A DNA stretch of 49,308 nucleotides from Clostridia bacterium (GTDB lineage: Bacteria > Bacillota > Clostridia > Oscillospirales > CAG-272): assembly GCA_017463445.1 (NCBI GenBank), contig JAFTPF010000073.1, positions 1 to 49,308 on the forward strand, written 5' to 3'. Below the pieces are notes generated by a model. The model searched no databases and had not been told where the DNA came from. It worked only from the letters and a program-made list of their open reading frames with translations. This document shows positions 1 through 7,103 of this stretch, piece by piece (the first letter of the stretch is position 1; each line of letters begins with the position of its first letter). Position numbers and translations under genes: made by a program.

Positions 1-11
1 CGAACCGAAGA

Positions 12-35
12 GGACGCGCGATGCGCGCCCCTACG
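12..35 (-). repeat. Family B short palindromic repeat, copy 1
   Basis: Read on the minus strand this is GTAGGGGCGCGCATCGCGCG followed by TCC, a hairpin whose arms are GGGGCGCGC and GCGCGTCC. The same unit occurs at 764-787 (degenerate), 29694-29717 (different stem) and 47122-47150. It lies just beyond the 3' end of ruvA, where ruvB would be expected next outside the window. Confidence 0.7.
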
Positions 36-52
36 GGTGAAACGAAAACCGC

Positions 53-658
53 TTACTTCATCAGCTTCTTTAGACCTTCCCGAATCAGCGTTTCCGTGTC
101 CTTTTGGGGGTCAAGCCCCTTCAGCGCATATACTGCTTCCTGCTTGGAGTAGCCCAGCACCATCAGAGCTGCCTCGGCATCGGCAAGATTATTGCCCGGA
201 GTGGTGGCAGAGAAGAGATCGGCATCCTCTTCGCCCTCCGCGGAGGTAATGTCGGCTTTCAGCTTGTCCTTCAGCTCCAATACCACCCGCGCGGCGGACT
301 TTGCGCCCACGCCCTGGGCTTTGGAGATGGCTTTGGCGTCTCCGGTTGCCACGGCGATCGCCAGCTTTTCGGGGGTCATTACTGAGAGGATCGCCATCGC
401 CGCCTTGGGTCCGATGCCCGACACCGAGGTCAGTAGCTGGAAGGTGTTCTTCTCTTCCTCGGTGTAGAAGCCAAAGAGCTCGTGGGCATCCTCACGGATG
501 GACAGATGGGTGTAGAGCAGGGCGTTCTGCCCTTCCTTGCCCGACAGCTTGCCGAGAGTGGTGGCGGATATGGTCAGCTTGTAGCCCACACCTCCCGCAT
601 CAATCACCGCAGTAGACAGCCGAGCCAAAATCAATTTACCGGAAATATAGTAATACAT
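53..658 (-). CDS. ruvA: Holliday junction branch migration protein RuvA
   Basis: RuvA binds the four-way Holliday junction as a tetramer and loads the RuvB motor, so that branch migration can proceed before RuvC cuts the junction. The 201-residue product has the family length and order: N-terminal OB-fold beginning MYYYISGKL, two helix-hairpin-helix motifs (SVSGIGPKAAMAIL near residue 80 and AQGVGAKSAARVVLELKDKL near 115), an acidic linker, and a small C-terminal RuvB-binding domain. The start ATG has the ribosome site AAGGAG six bases upstream, and that site directly abuts hairpin I of a repeat (668-697). ruvC lies upstream on the same strand, but a broken GNAT gene and repeats intervene. 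ruvB is not in the window. Confidence 0.97.
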   Translation of the reverse strand: MYYYISGKLILARLSTAVIDAGGVGYKLTISATTLGKLSGKEGQNALLYTHLSIREDAHELFGFYTEEEKNTFQLLTSVSGIGPKAAMAILSVMTPEKLAIAVATGDAKAISKAQGVGAKSAARVVLELKDKLKADITSAEGEEDADLFSATTPGNNLADAEAALMVLGYSKQEAVYALKGLDPQKDTETLIREGLKKLMK

Positions 659-667
659 AGGTTCTCC

Positions 668-746
668 TTAGGGGGACTTCTTGAAAGAAGCCCCCCTAAA
701 ACCCCCGAAGAACTTCTTATAAAGCAAAATTACTGCGTAATTTTGC
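668..746 (+). repeat. Family A two-hairpin repeat, copy A1
   Basis: Hairpin I is 668-699 (arms TTAGGGGG.CTTC and GAAG.CCCCCTAA around loop TTGAAA). A linker containing GAAGAACTTCTTATAAA follows, then hairpin II GCAAAATTAC-TGC-GTAATTTTGC at 724-746, a perfect 10-bp stem. Unlike most copies it runs against the flanking genes and lies just before the ruvA ribosome site. Confidence 0.8.
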
Positions 747-763
747 GGGAATGCAGTGATTGC

Positions 764-787
764 TTGTAGGGGCGCCGGTCCCTACAA
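764..787. repeat. Family B short palindromic repeat, copy 2
   Basis: TTGTAGGG and CCCTACAA form an 8-bp stem around GCGCCGGT. It shares the TGTAGGGGCGC start and CCCTACA end with the other family B copies but has lost most of the inner stem. It lies directly after the stop of the GNAT remnant. Confidence 0.6.
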
Positions 788-795
788 GGTTTGTG

Positions 796-1547
796 CTAAT
801 TGTTTGTGTATCTGTATTTGGTACCTAAATAGCCGAGTCCGATGGCTTGCGCTAAGTGATTGGATGCGGTGTTTTGCGTATCCACGCCGTAGGTGATATC
901 GCAGTCGGCGTAGTGCTTGGCAAACACGGTTATCAAAAGTGTAGCGGCAATGCCTTGCTTTCTGTAATTTACTGCTGTATAGACGGTAGGCTCGACGATC
1001 GATTTGCCGTTATGATTTGCGCTGTGCGGACTCAAACGGACGTAGGCGAGGCATTCGCCTTCGGAAACTGCTCCGTATAATGCAAGCTGATCGCTTAAAA
1101 CGGAATCCCGGAGAAAAGCGTAGGATTCAAACTGAGATCGTGTGATCTCCTCTTTTAGCTGATCCAGCAACCCGATTGGATCACTTGAAGCTCGGCAATT
1201 TTACAATGCGCAGGGACGATCTTGGCTCCGCTGCCGCCGTAGAGGTTGCGCATTCCGCATAGTCCTTTCTCACCAAGGGAGAGATTGGCATGCACTTCGG
1301 CGAAAGGGGGATTCTTTTGCAAGAAATCAAGGATCGGCGTCGTGTGTTTATCGAAAGAGAGGGCATAGCAGATGGGTCTGCCGAAGAAAAGATAGGAGAA
1401 GCAGTAAGCGTTTTCGGCAAGCTTGCTCACTTCCACGGTATTGCGGATGAATTGGGGCAAACCGTCGGTGAGCAGACTGATTTCATCCTTGTAGTAGAGG
1501 TGGTTTTCACGGAGCAGCTCTAACAGCTCGTCTTTGCAACTTATCAT
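796..1547 (-). pseudogene. GNAT-family N-acetyltransferase, frameshifted
   Basis: Two overlapping reading frames together make a roughly 250-residue protein with a C-terminal GNAT fold. The 5' frame starts at ATG 1547 and ends at 1155 (last residues IQSGCWIS). The 3' frame, open from about 1201, continues LLDQLKEEITRS and carries the acetyl-CoA-binding region YRKQGIAATLL and a C-terminal half typical of GNAT enzymes, to a stop at 796. Joining them needs a shift of -1 (or +2) somewhere in 1155-1200, where both frames are open. No slippery heptamer is visible, so a one-base indel or an assembly error fits better than programmed shifting. It interrupts ruvC-ruvA. Substrate unknown. Confidence 0.65.
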
Positions 1548-1560
1548 AGATAAATACTTC

Positions 1561-1650
1561 GCAAAATTGCATAGCAATTTTGCTTTTTAGAAGTTCTTTG
1601 CCCCGCTTTCTTTCAAGAAAGCGGGCAGGATCCAAGGGCGGCGCCCTTGG
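1561..1650 (-). repeat. Family A repeat, copy A2, behind ruvC
   Basis: Starting on the base after the ruvC stop and reading minus: a GC-rich stem (CCAAGGGCG/CGCCCTTGG, 1632-1650), hairpin I (CCCGCTTTCTT/AAGAAAGCGGG, 1602-1625), the linker CAAAGAACTTCTAAAAA, and hairpin II GCAAAATTGC-TAT-GCAATTTTGC (1561-1583). The last hairpin lies in the leader of the GNAT remnant. Confidence 0.85.
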
Positions 1651-2151
1651 TTATTTCAAATTATAAAATTCCTTTAACCTGCTTCCACCGGTGTGGGCGT
1701 GGCAGATGGCGATGGCGAGCGCGTCGCAGGTGTCGTCCAGCTTTGGAGCGTTTTGGAGGGAGAGGATGGCGGCGACCATATGCATGACCTGCGCTTTGGT
1801 GGCTTTGCCGTAGCCCACCACCGACTGCTTGACCTGCATAGGGGTGTATTCGTAGATTTTCACGCCTTTTTCAGCGGCAGTGAGAAGGATCACGCCCCGG
1901 GCTTCGGCAACGGCGATGCCGGTGGTGATATTATTGGTGAAGAACAGCTCCTCAACCGCCACCGCATCGGGATGGTACATCGTCAGCAGAGCGGAAAGCT
2001 CCTCGTGAATCTGTGTCAGGCGCGTCTCGATGGGAGTGTGAGCGGGGGTCTGGATCGCTCCGTGTGCCAGCGTGCGGAAGCGGGAATTTTTATATTCGAT
2101 GACTCCCCAGCCTACGATGGCAAGCCCGGGGTCGATGCCGAAAATGATCAT
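1651..2151 (-). CDS. ruvC: Crossover junction endodeoxyribonuclease RuvC
   Basis: RuvC makes the paired, symmetric cuts that resolve Holliday junctions. The product is 166 residues with an RNase H-like fold and the four acidic metal ligands: Asp7 in FGIDPG, Glu67 in VAVEELFF, and Asp140 and Asp143 in LDDTCDALAIAICH. The Lys/Arg-rich DNA-binding helix VGYGKATKAQV is present. The ATG follows a 17-bp-spaced minus-strand promoter (2197-2225) with a leader of about 40 nt. Its stop is followed at once by repeat A2, a broken GNAT gene and then ruvA, so the usual tight ruvCAB order has been loosened here. Confidence 0.97.
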   Translation of the reverse strand: MIIFGIDPGLAIVGWGVIEYKNSRFRTLAHGAIQTPAHTPIETRLTQIHEELSALLTMYHPDAVAVEELFFTNNITTGIAVAEARGVILLTAAEKGVKIYEYTPMQVKQSVVGYGKATKAQVMHMVAAILSLQNAPKLDDTCDALAIAICHAHTGGSRLKEFYNLK

Positions 2152-2196
2152 GTTACCTCAAAAAGGAAAATACTTCCCCATAATAGTTTACTCTAT

Positions 2197-2225
2197 ATTT
2201 TAACATAGAATTCCCACTCCGTCAA
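2197..2225 (-). promoter_or_regulatory. ruvC promoter
   Basis: On the minus strand TTGACG (2220-2225) and TAAAAT (2197-2202) are separated by 17 bp, and ruvC begins about 45 nt downstream. Confidence 0.65.
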
Positions 2226-2275
2226 TGCTTTTTTCCTCAAAATCTTCCTTTAATTGTGTAAACTTTTTTGTATAC

Positions 2276-2314
2276 AAAATCACTCTCCCGAACCGAGTTC
2301 GGGAGAGTGATTTT
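2276..2314. terminator. Bidirectional rho-independent terminator
   Basis: A 13-bp stem, CACTCTCCCGAAC with GTTCGGGAGAGTG, lies between AAAAT on the left and ATTTT on the right. It would end the transcript of the small DUF6514 gene before the ruvC promoter. Confidence 0.8.
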
Positions 2315-2475
2315 GCGGGACAGCTATCAAAGGAGCGCCCAAAAGATGAGTTTGTCGTTTTGACGAAAATCGGATGATAATTTTGTCGATTTTGCATAGT
2401 CGCTGATTTTTGCCCGTTTGCATGCAAAAATCGGGTTTGGAAGGTCGATGCGTTGATCGGACATAACTTTCGGCG

Positions 2476-2736
2476 TTATTTCAGCGGTAGCATATCCTCC
2501 AATATGTAGTGCAAATGACATGGTTCCGCGCCCTCGCGGTGTAAAAGATGCAGAAAACGTTCCGCCGCACATTTGTCGTCGGTGACATCTTCTGCCCAAA
2601 CGCATCTCGAACGCTCATCGCAAATCGAGATCGAGAAGGAGTCTCTGCCGTCGCGAATGCTCTGATACAGAGAGTAACGGAGAAGGGAAGAATTAACAGT
2701 ATTATGCAGTGTTTCTATTCGTGTTGTGCCAACCAT
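2476..2736 (-). CDS. DUF6514 family small protein
   Basis: An 86-residue cytoplasmic protein of unknown function. The pattern SLLRYSLYQSI...FSISICDERS...VTDDKCAAERFLHLLHREGAEPCHLHYILEDML resembles the DUF6514 family of Clostridia: an N-terminal strand pair, then a helix ending in PCHLHYILEDML. This assignment is from remembered family features and is moderate. The start is well supported by the ribosome site AGGAGG seven bases before the ATG. It is monocistronic, with a terminator at 2276-2314 behind it. The 287 bases upstream (2737-3023) hold only a terminator of the next gene and no other gene that I can see. Confidence 0.65.
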   Translation of the reverse strand: MVGTTRIETLHNTVNSSLLRYSLYQSIRDGRDSFSISICDERSRCVWAEDVTDDKCAAERFLHLLHREGAEPCHLHYILEDMLPLK

Positions 2737-2955
2737 GTTGCCTCCTGAGAGTAAATTGCGCGCGGAACGGGATCTTTTCTATAATCCCGACCACATCTTT
2801 ATTTTACCACTTTTTTACTCATTTGAAAAGACTGCGAAGCGCATTATCGTTCGCGCGGATAAGAGTGAATTTGCAGAAAAATACCATCTTAATCATTAAC
2901 AGGATGTTTGTCGAATTTTGAGTGAGAAAAATGACCCACAATTCTTATTTTGGTG

Positions 2956-2999
2956 AAAAATTCCCCGATCCGACGGCAATAGTCCGTCGAATCGGGGAA
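2956..2999 (-). terminator. Terminator of the Thr/Pro-rich protein gene
   Basis: TTCCCCGAT.CGACGG and CCGTCG.ATCGGGGAA form a 15-bp stem with one mismatch, followed on the minus strand by TTTTT. It lies 25 bp after the stop at 3024. Confidence 0.8.
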
Positions 3000-3023
3000 T
3001 GAGTGCAAGGGTTGGCGTCGGGA

Positions 3024-3830
3024 TCAGAATACCAGATCTGCTTTTACCGAGAGCCACTCGGCGTGTACGCCGGAGTAGCTTGCCTGGAAGTGCCAGAAGA
3101 ATTCCAGTTCCAGCGTCACGGGGGCGTTGCCGTTCTTTTTCACGGTAGTCTCGTACTCGTACAAGACCGATTGCGTCAGCGGCGTTTTGTCGGGGAGGTT
3201 GATGGCATCGCTGTCCAGACCGCTGATCTTTTCGCCGTTGACCAACAGATAGTTGTCGGTGCGTGCGCCGATGCGTAGGCCGTAGCTTTCTGCATAGAAG
3301 GTCACCTTAACGGTAATTGTATCTTTGTCGGCAGTACTGCTTTCGGTAGTGTAGGAAGCGTAGATACCCAGCGAGCCGGCTTTATCTCCGGCGATCACTC
3401 CGCTTGCTCCGCCGGGAATGGGTGTGGGCGTCACGGGTTTAGTGGTGGTCGCGGGCTTCGTGGTGGTGGTAGGCTTAGCGGTAGTCGTGGTAGAGGGAGG
3501 AGGAGCCGTGGTAGTAACGGACGGCGTTACGGGGGGAGTAGGCGGTGTTTTGGTGGTCGTTTGGGTAGGGGCGGGCTTGGTCGTGGTCACGGACGGAGCG
3601 GGAGCGGTGGTCGTGGCAGAGGGTGATACGGGTGTGGTGGATGGCGTTTTGGTAGTCGTATCGGGAGCAGGTGTTTTCTCCACGGTGGATACGGTAACGG
3701 AAGTGTCGTCTGCCCCGTTGTTTTCAGAGCCGCTGTCGCTGAGGACTACGATCAGCAAGATGCCCGTAATGAGGATGACGGTGATCAGTGCCGCCAATAT
3801 GAGCGTTAGGTATAGATTGGTTTTTTTCAT
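3024..3830 (-). CDS. Membrane-anchored Thr/Pro-rich surface protein
   Basis: 268 residues, function unknown. After MKKTNLY comes one hydrophobic segment (about residues 7-30), either an uncleaved signal anchor or a signal peptide. A long low-complexity spacer of Thr, Pro, Ser and Ala follows (about 45-140) made of imperfect TTTTKP/TPP units, typical of extended, wall-spanning linkers. The C-terminal 120 residues (from GGASGVIAGDKAG) are predicted beta-rich and look like a small binding or carbohydrate-interacting module, but I do not recognise the family. AGGAGGG precedes the ATG with suitable spacing. The gene stands alone between gpsA and a terminator. It could equally be an anti-sigma-type sensor, though no sigma gene is adjacent. 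Confidence 0.75.
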   Translation of the reverse strand: MKKTNLYLTLILAALITVILITGILLIVVLSDSGSENNGADDTSVTVSTVEKTPAPDTTTKTPSTTPVSPSATTTAPAPSVTTTKPAPTQTTTKTPPTPPVTPSVTTTAPPPSTTTTAKPTTTTKPATTTKPVTPTPIPGGASGVIAGDKAGSLGIYASYTTESSTADKDTITVKVTFYAESYGLRIGARTDNYLLVNGEKISGLDSDAINLPDKTPLTQSVLYEYETTVKKNGNAPVTLELEFFWHFQASYSGVHAEWLSVKADLVF

Positions 3831-3863
3831 GGGAATGATCCCTCCTGTGCGAACTTAAAGCGA

Positions 3864-4850
3864 TCAGAATTCGTTTTTCAGACTGCGGGAGAAAAGAGAT
3901 TCCAAAATATCGTCGGGGGAAGCGTTTTCGTAGAGGATCTGATAGATTCCTTGGCAGATGGGCATTTCCACGCCATATTTGCGGCAGAGATTTTCGATAG
4001 CAGCGGCGGTATAGTAGCCTTCGGCCAGCTTCTCGAACTTCTCGCCCTTCACATAAGCCTCGCCGAAGGCGCGGTTGTGGCTGAACTTGGAGAAGACGGT
4101 GGCCTCGTAATCGCCCAGATGGCAGAGACCGTAGGCGGAGCGCATATCGCCGCCCATGGCTTCGATCAGTCGGGCAACCTCGCTGGTGGCGCGGGACATC
4201 AGCGCGCCCTTCAGGGAAGAGACGCCCTTGCCGTCCAGCATACCGGCGGCAATGCCGATGACGTTCTTGGCGGCGGCACCCACCTCGTTACCGATCAGAT
4301 CACGGCCGTAGTAGAAGCGGATCAGGGGAGAAGAAAATTCGTCCACCAGCTTTTGCTTGGTAGGTGCGTGCGCGCTGTCGATGACCATGCAGTTCGGCAC
4401 GCCGCGGGCAAATTCCTGGGGATGTCCGGGGCCGATCCAGACGGCAACGTGGTTATTGTCTGCCTCGTCGGCGCACATAAATTCCGAGGTGATCTCGGAC
4501 AGGCGGCGACCGGTGGTGATCTCGATGCCCTTCATACAGAGGATGAAAGTCTTATTCTGCGGCTTGTGGGGGACGATCTCGCCCATCAGTGAGCGGAGCA
4601 CCTGCGAGGGGATGGAGATGACCACCACGTCGGATGCCAGTGCTTCGGTCAGATCCACCGTCAGCTTGATGGACTCGGGATAGGTGAGAACGCCGTTAGT
4701 GCGGGTCGCCAGTAATTCCTTCATGGCGGGCGAGTCGGCTTTGTCGTATACGGTCAGGTTGTGTCCAATGCTGTCCAGATACCATGCGATAAAGGAACCC
4801 CATCTTCCGCATCCGATTACTGTAATATTCATATGAGTCGTAGGCAGCAT
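3864..4850 (-). CDS. gpsA: Glycerol-3-phosphate dehydrogenase [NAD(P)+]
   Basis: Reduces dihydroxyacetone phosphate to sn-glycerol 3-phosphate for phospholipid synthesis, in the cytoplasm. The N-terminal Rossmann motif is ITVIGCGRWGSF, with the Trp-Gly of this family. The C-terminal helical domain contains GNEVGAAAKNVIGIAAGMLDG with the catalytic Lys, and the SRATSEVARL and ENLCRKYGVEMPICQ regions. About 328 residues, a normal length. I chose ATG 4850 because AAAGGAG lies eight bases upstream. A GTG at 4859 lies on top of that site, and ATG 4832 would give the most compact family start. The second half of the nucleotide motif reads CGRWG instead of the common AGAWG, which should not impair binding. 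Confidence 0.95.
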   Translation of the reverse strand: MLPTTHMNITVIGCGRWGSFIAWYLDSIGHNLTVYDKADSPAMKELLATRTNGVLTYPESIKLTVDLTEALASDVVVISIPSQVLRSLMGEIVPHKPQNKTFILCMKGIEITTGRRLSEITSEFMCADEADNNHVAVWIGPGHPQEFARGVPNCMVIDSAHAPTKQKLVDEFSSPLIRFYYGRDLIGNEVGAAAKNVIGIAAGMLDGKGVSSLKGALMSRATSEVARLIEAMGGDMRSAYGLCHLGDYEATVFSKFSHNRAFGEAYVKGEKFEKLAEGYYTAAAIENLCRKYGVEMPICQGIYQILYENASPDDILESLFSRSLKNEF

Positions 4851-4975
4851 TGCTGCCACTCCTTTCCAAATGTCTGTCTATTGTTCGGGTAAATCCCCGT
4901 AAATGTCTGATCGTGCCTTAGTATATCATATCATTGTGAACGGATTATAACGAAAAAGAGCGAAATTATGAAACT

Positions 4976-5458
4976 TTAACCCACTTTTTCTTCAATTTGC
5001 TCACGCAGTAGGTTGAGGGCGGCCTTGGCGGCACCCTCTCGCACCGCGTCCCGATCGCCGGATAGTGTCATACGGCGGACGATAGTTTCTCCAAACAAGG
5101 TCGCGGCGATATAGACCGTGCCCACGGGATCGTCCTCGTCTCCGCCTCCGGGACCTGCGTAGCCGGTGAGGGCGATGGCGCAGTCTGCGGCAAAGAGCTT
5201 TGCCGCGCCCTCCGCCATTGCTTTCGCACATTCGGCAGAGATCACGCCCACCTCGTAGAGGATGGAGGGATCAATATCGAGAAACCGTCCCTTGACCGCG
5301 GGGGAATAAGTGACGATGGCGCCGTCCAGCACTGAAGATGCTCCGGGAATGGCGGTAATGGCAGCAGAGACCAGCCCGCCCGTGCAGGATTCGGCGGTGG
5401 TAACGGTGAGTCCGTAGCGGGTCAGCAGCTCCACCAGACGTGCGGCGGTGGTTTTCAT
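4976..5458 (-). CDS. pncC: CinA C-terminal domain protein, nicotinamide-nucleotide amidase type
   Basis: A stand-alone 160-residue CinA C-terminal (PncC) domain. Members of this family convert nicotinamide mononucleotide to nicotinate mononucleotide and ammonia, a salvage step in NAD turnover. Family marks are TTAESCTGGLVSAAIT with the serine/cysteine active-site region, SYSP-type YSPAVKGRFL, and TGYAGPGGGDEDDPVGTVYIA. The N-terminal molybdopterin-binding-like CinA domain is absent, as in PncC. The start is ATG 5458, whose A and TG overlap the nth stop as ATGA, with AAGGAGG just upstream. Translation is therefore probably coupled to nth. A longer reading frame back to 5503 lacks such support. 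Confidence 0.9.
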   Translation of the reverse strand: MKTTAARLVELLTRYGLTVTTAESCTGGLVSAAITAIPGASSVLDGAIVTYSPAVKGRFLDIDPSILYEVGVISAECAKAMAEGAAKLFAADCAIALTGYAGPGGGDEDDPVGTVYIAATLFGETIVRRMTLSGDRDAVREGAAKAALNLLREQIEEKVG

Positions 5459-6102
5459 TTTGCCTCCTTGTCCGCCGAGGGACAGAGCGCGCGGATGGGG
5501 CATTCAACGCATCGGGGGGCGCGGGCGGAGCAGTATTCTCTGCCGAACAGCACGATCCGATGGCAGAAATCGCTTTGTCCGCTGCCGACAAGGTCGGCAA
5601 GGGCGGCGGTGAGGATCCGCTCGATCTTCACGGGATTCTTTTCGCCCGCGGGAACCAGTCCCCACCGACCCGACAGACGGATGCAGTGAGTGTCCACCAC
5701 CACGGCGGGAAGCTTATACAGATCGCCCAGCAGGAGATTTGCCACCTTTCGTCCCACGCCGGGGAAGCGGAGTAGCTCCTCCATAGTGTCGGGAACACGG
5801 CCGTTGTACTCATCTCGAAGCATCACGCACTCGGCGATGATCTCGCGCGCCTTGACGTGATAGAGTCCGCAGGGGCGGACGATCGCCTCTACCTCCTCAA
5901 GCGGTGCATCGGCAAGAGCTTCATAGGTAGGGAAGCGGTCAAAAAGGATCTCGCAGACCTGATTGACCCGCAGATCGGTGCATTGGGCGGAGAGCCGCGC
6001 CATCACCATCAGCCGCCAGGGCTCGCCGTCGTAGCGAAGCGCGCATAGGGCTTCCGGGTAGACCCTCTCCAGCGCGGCGGCAATTTGGAGTGCTTTCGTC
6101 AT
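5455..6102 (-). CDS. nth: Endonuclease III
   Basis: A base-excision-repair DNA glycosylase with AP-lyase activity that removes oxidised pyrimidines. All the key parts are visible in 215 residues: helix-hairpin-helix LLRFPGVGRKVANLLLGD with catalytic Lys119, catalytic Asp137 in VVVDTHCIRLSGR, and a C-terminal 4Fe-4S loop with Cys spacing 6-2-5 (CSARAPRCVECPIRALC). It ends in an ATGA overlap with the CinA-like gene and begins 15 bp after maf, so it is part of the run DUF4321-maf-nth-pncC. The oxygen-damage repair role fits with the rubrerythrins elsewhere in the window, but they are not linked. Confidence 0.97.
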   Translation of the reverse strand: MTKALQIAAALERVYPEALCALRYDGEPWRLMVMARLSAQCTDLRVNQVCEILFDRFPTYEALADAPLEEVEAIVRPCGLYHVKAREIIAECVMLRDEYNGRVPDTMEELLRFPGVGRKVANLLLGDLYKLPAVVVDTHCIRLSGRWGLVPAGEKNPVKIERILTAALADLVGSGQSDFCHRIVLFGREYCSARAPRCVECPIRALCPSADKEAK

Positions 6103-6117
6103 AAAGATTTTACCTGT

Positions 6118-6765
6118 TCAAACGGATTCGGGAGCGGAAAAGTCCGAGAGCTTCTTTCCGAAGAGCTTCAGGATCGCGTCCTCCAGCGCGGGCATAGGAA
6201 GTCCTACTACGTTGGTGAAATCGCCCTCCAACGCTTCCACGAAGGAGCCGCCCAGTCCCTGGATGGCGTAGCTGCCAGCTTTCCCCATGGGCTCGCCCGA
6301 GGCAATGTAGCCGTCAATATCGACGTCGGTCAGCGCGCGGAAGCGCACGCCGCTGGCTACCGATTCGGTGTAGATGCCCCCCTTCCACAGTAGGGTGAAG
6401 CCGCTGTAGACGTAATGGAGCGTGCCGGAGAGGGCGCGGAGCATGGACTTTGCGTCGGCTTCGTCGGCGGGTTTGCCGAGAATGGTGCCGTCGGGGGCCT
6501 CCACCACCGTGTCGGCGGCAAGGACGAGCACGTCCTCGGGAAGCTCATTCCACAGCGCGGCGGTAGCCTCCGCTTTTCGGACGGACAATAGCTTCACCAG
6601 CTCGGCGGCAGGGATAGAAGGATCGGCGTGCTCATCCGCATCGCTGGGCAGGACGGAAAATCCTGCGCCTGCCTTCTCCAGCAACTCACGGCGACGAGGA
6701 GAGGCGGAGGCAAGCACCAGCCGATCGGGGTAAAGCTCAGAGGTCCTGATACTGCTCATTGTCAA
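6118..6765 (-). CDS. maf: Maf family nucleoside triphosphate pyrophosphatase
   Basis: Maf proteins hydrolyse non-canonical or surplus nucleotides (dTTP/UTP or modified bases) to monophosphates, acting as house-cleaning enzymes linked to division arrest. The 215-residue product has the signature LVLASASPRRRELLEKAG near its start, the catalytic region VLAADTVVEAPDGTILGKPAD, and GSYAIQGLGGSFVEALEGDFTNVVGLPM. The ATG at 6765 lies 29 bp inside the upstream DUF4321 gene with only a weak ribosome site, so coupled translation is likely. A start nearer to RLVLASAS is possible. Adjacent DUF4321-maf is a recurring arrangement in Clostridia. Confidence 0.93.
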   Translation of the reverse strand: MTMSSIRTSELYPDRLVLASASPRRRELLEKAGAGFSVLPSDADEHADPSIPAAELVKLLSVRKAEATAALWNELPEDVLVLAADTVVEAPDGTILGKPADEADAKSMLRALSGTLHYVYSGFTLLWKGGIYTESVASGVRFRALTDVDIDGYIASGEPMGKAGSYAIQGLGGSFVEALEGDFTNVVGLPMPALEDAILKLFGKKLSDFSAPESV

Positions 6766-7072
6766 TGTACTCGTTCTGCTGATCGTCGCCCTCGTCCAGA
6801 TCTGCGAAATTCCGCTTTTGCTCGGACAGGGTCTTTTTCAGCAGGCGTCCACCCACTACTGCCAGCAGAGGGAAGAGGACTACGGCGGGATTCAAGTGGA
6901 TGGAAATGCTCACCAGCACCAGATCCAGCGTGCCGGAGACCTGGAAGGACAGCCACTTGAGAAATCCGATATCGCGGACCAGATAGGCGATCAGCTCACC
7001 GAAGACCAGACCGCCCACAAAGAATACGGTGTCCAGTACGATGGGTTTGAGACTCTTTTTCTTTTTTGCCAT
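6737..7072 (-). CDS. DUF4321 domain membrane protein
   Basis: A 111-residue protein with two hydrophobic stretches (about 11-31, VLDTVFFVGGLVFGELIAYLV, and 46-75, ending FPLLAVVGG) and a Lys-rich start (MAKKKKSLK). The C-terminal tail is acidic (DLDEGDDQQNEYIDNEQYQDL). This matches the DUF4321 family, often next to maf in Clostridia; its function is unknown. The acidic tail is longer than I would expect, and its last nine codons are overlapped by maf. AAGGATG precedes the ATG. Confidence 0.8.
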   Translation of the reverse strand: MAKKKKSLKPIVLDTVFFVGGLVFGELIAYLVRDIGFLKWLSFQVSGTLDLVLVSISIHLNPAVVLFPLLAVVGGRLLKKTLSEQKRNFADLDEGDDQQNEYIDNEQYQDL

Positions 7073-7103
7073 GATTTTTGCATCCTTTCGGTAGATAATT
7101 CGA

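Noticed and set aside
1155-1200. Programmed -1 frameshift in the GNAT gene
   Set aside because: No X-XXY-YYZ slippery heptamer or downstream pseudoknot was found in the overlap.
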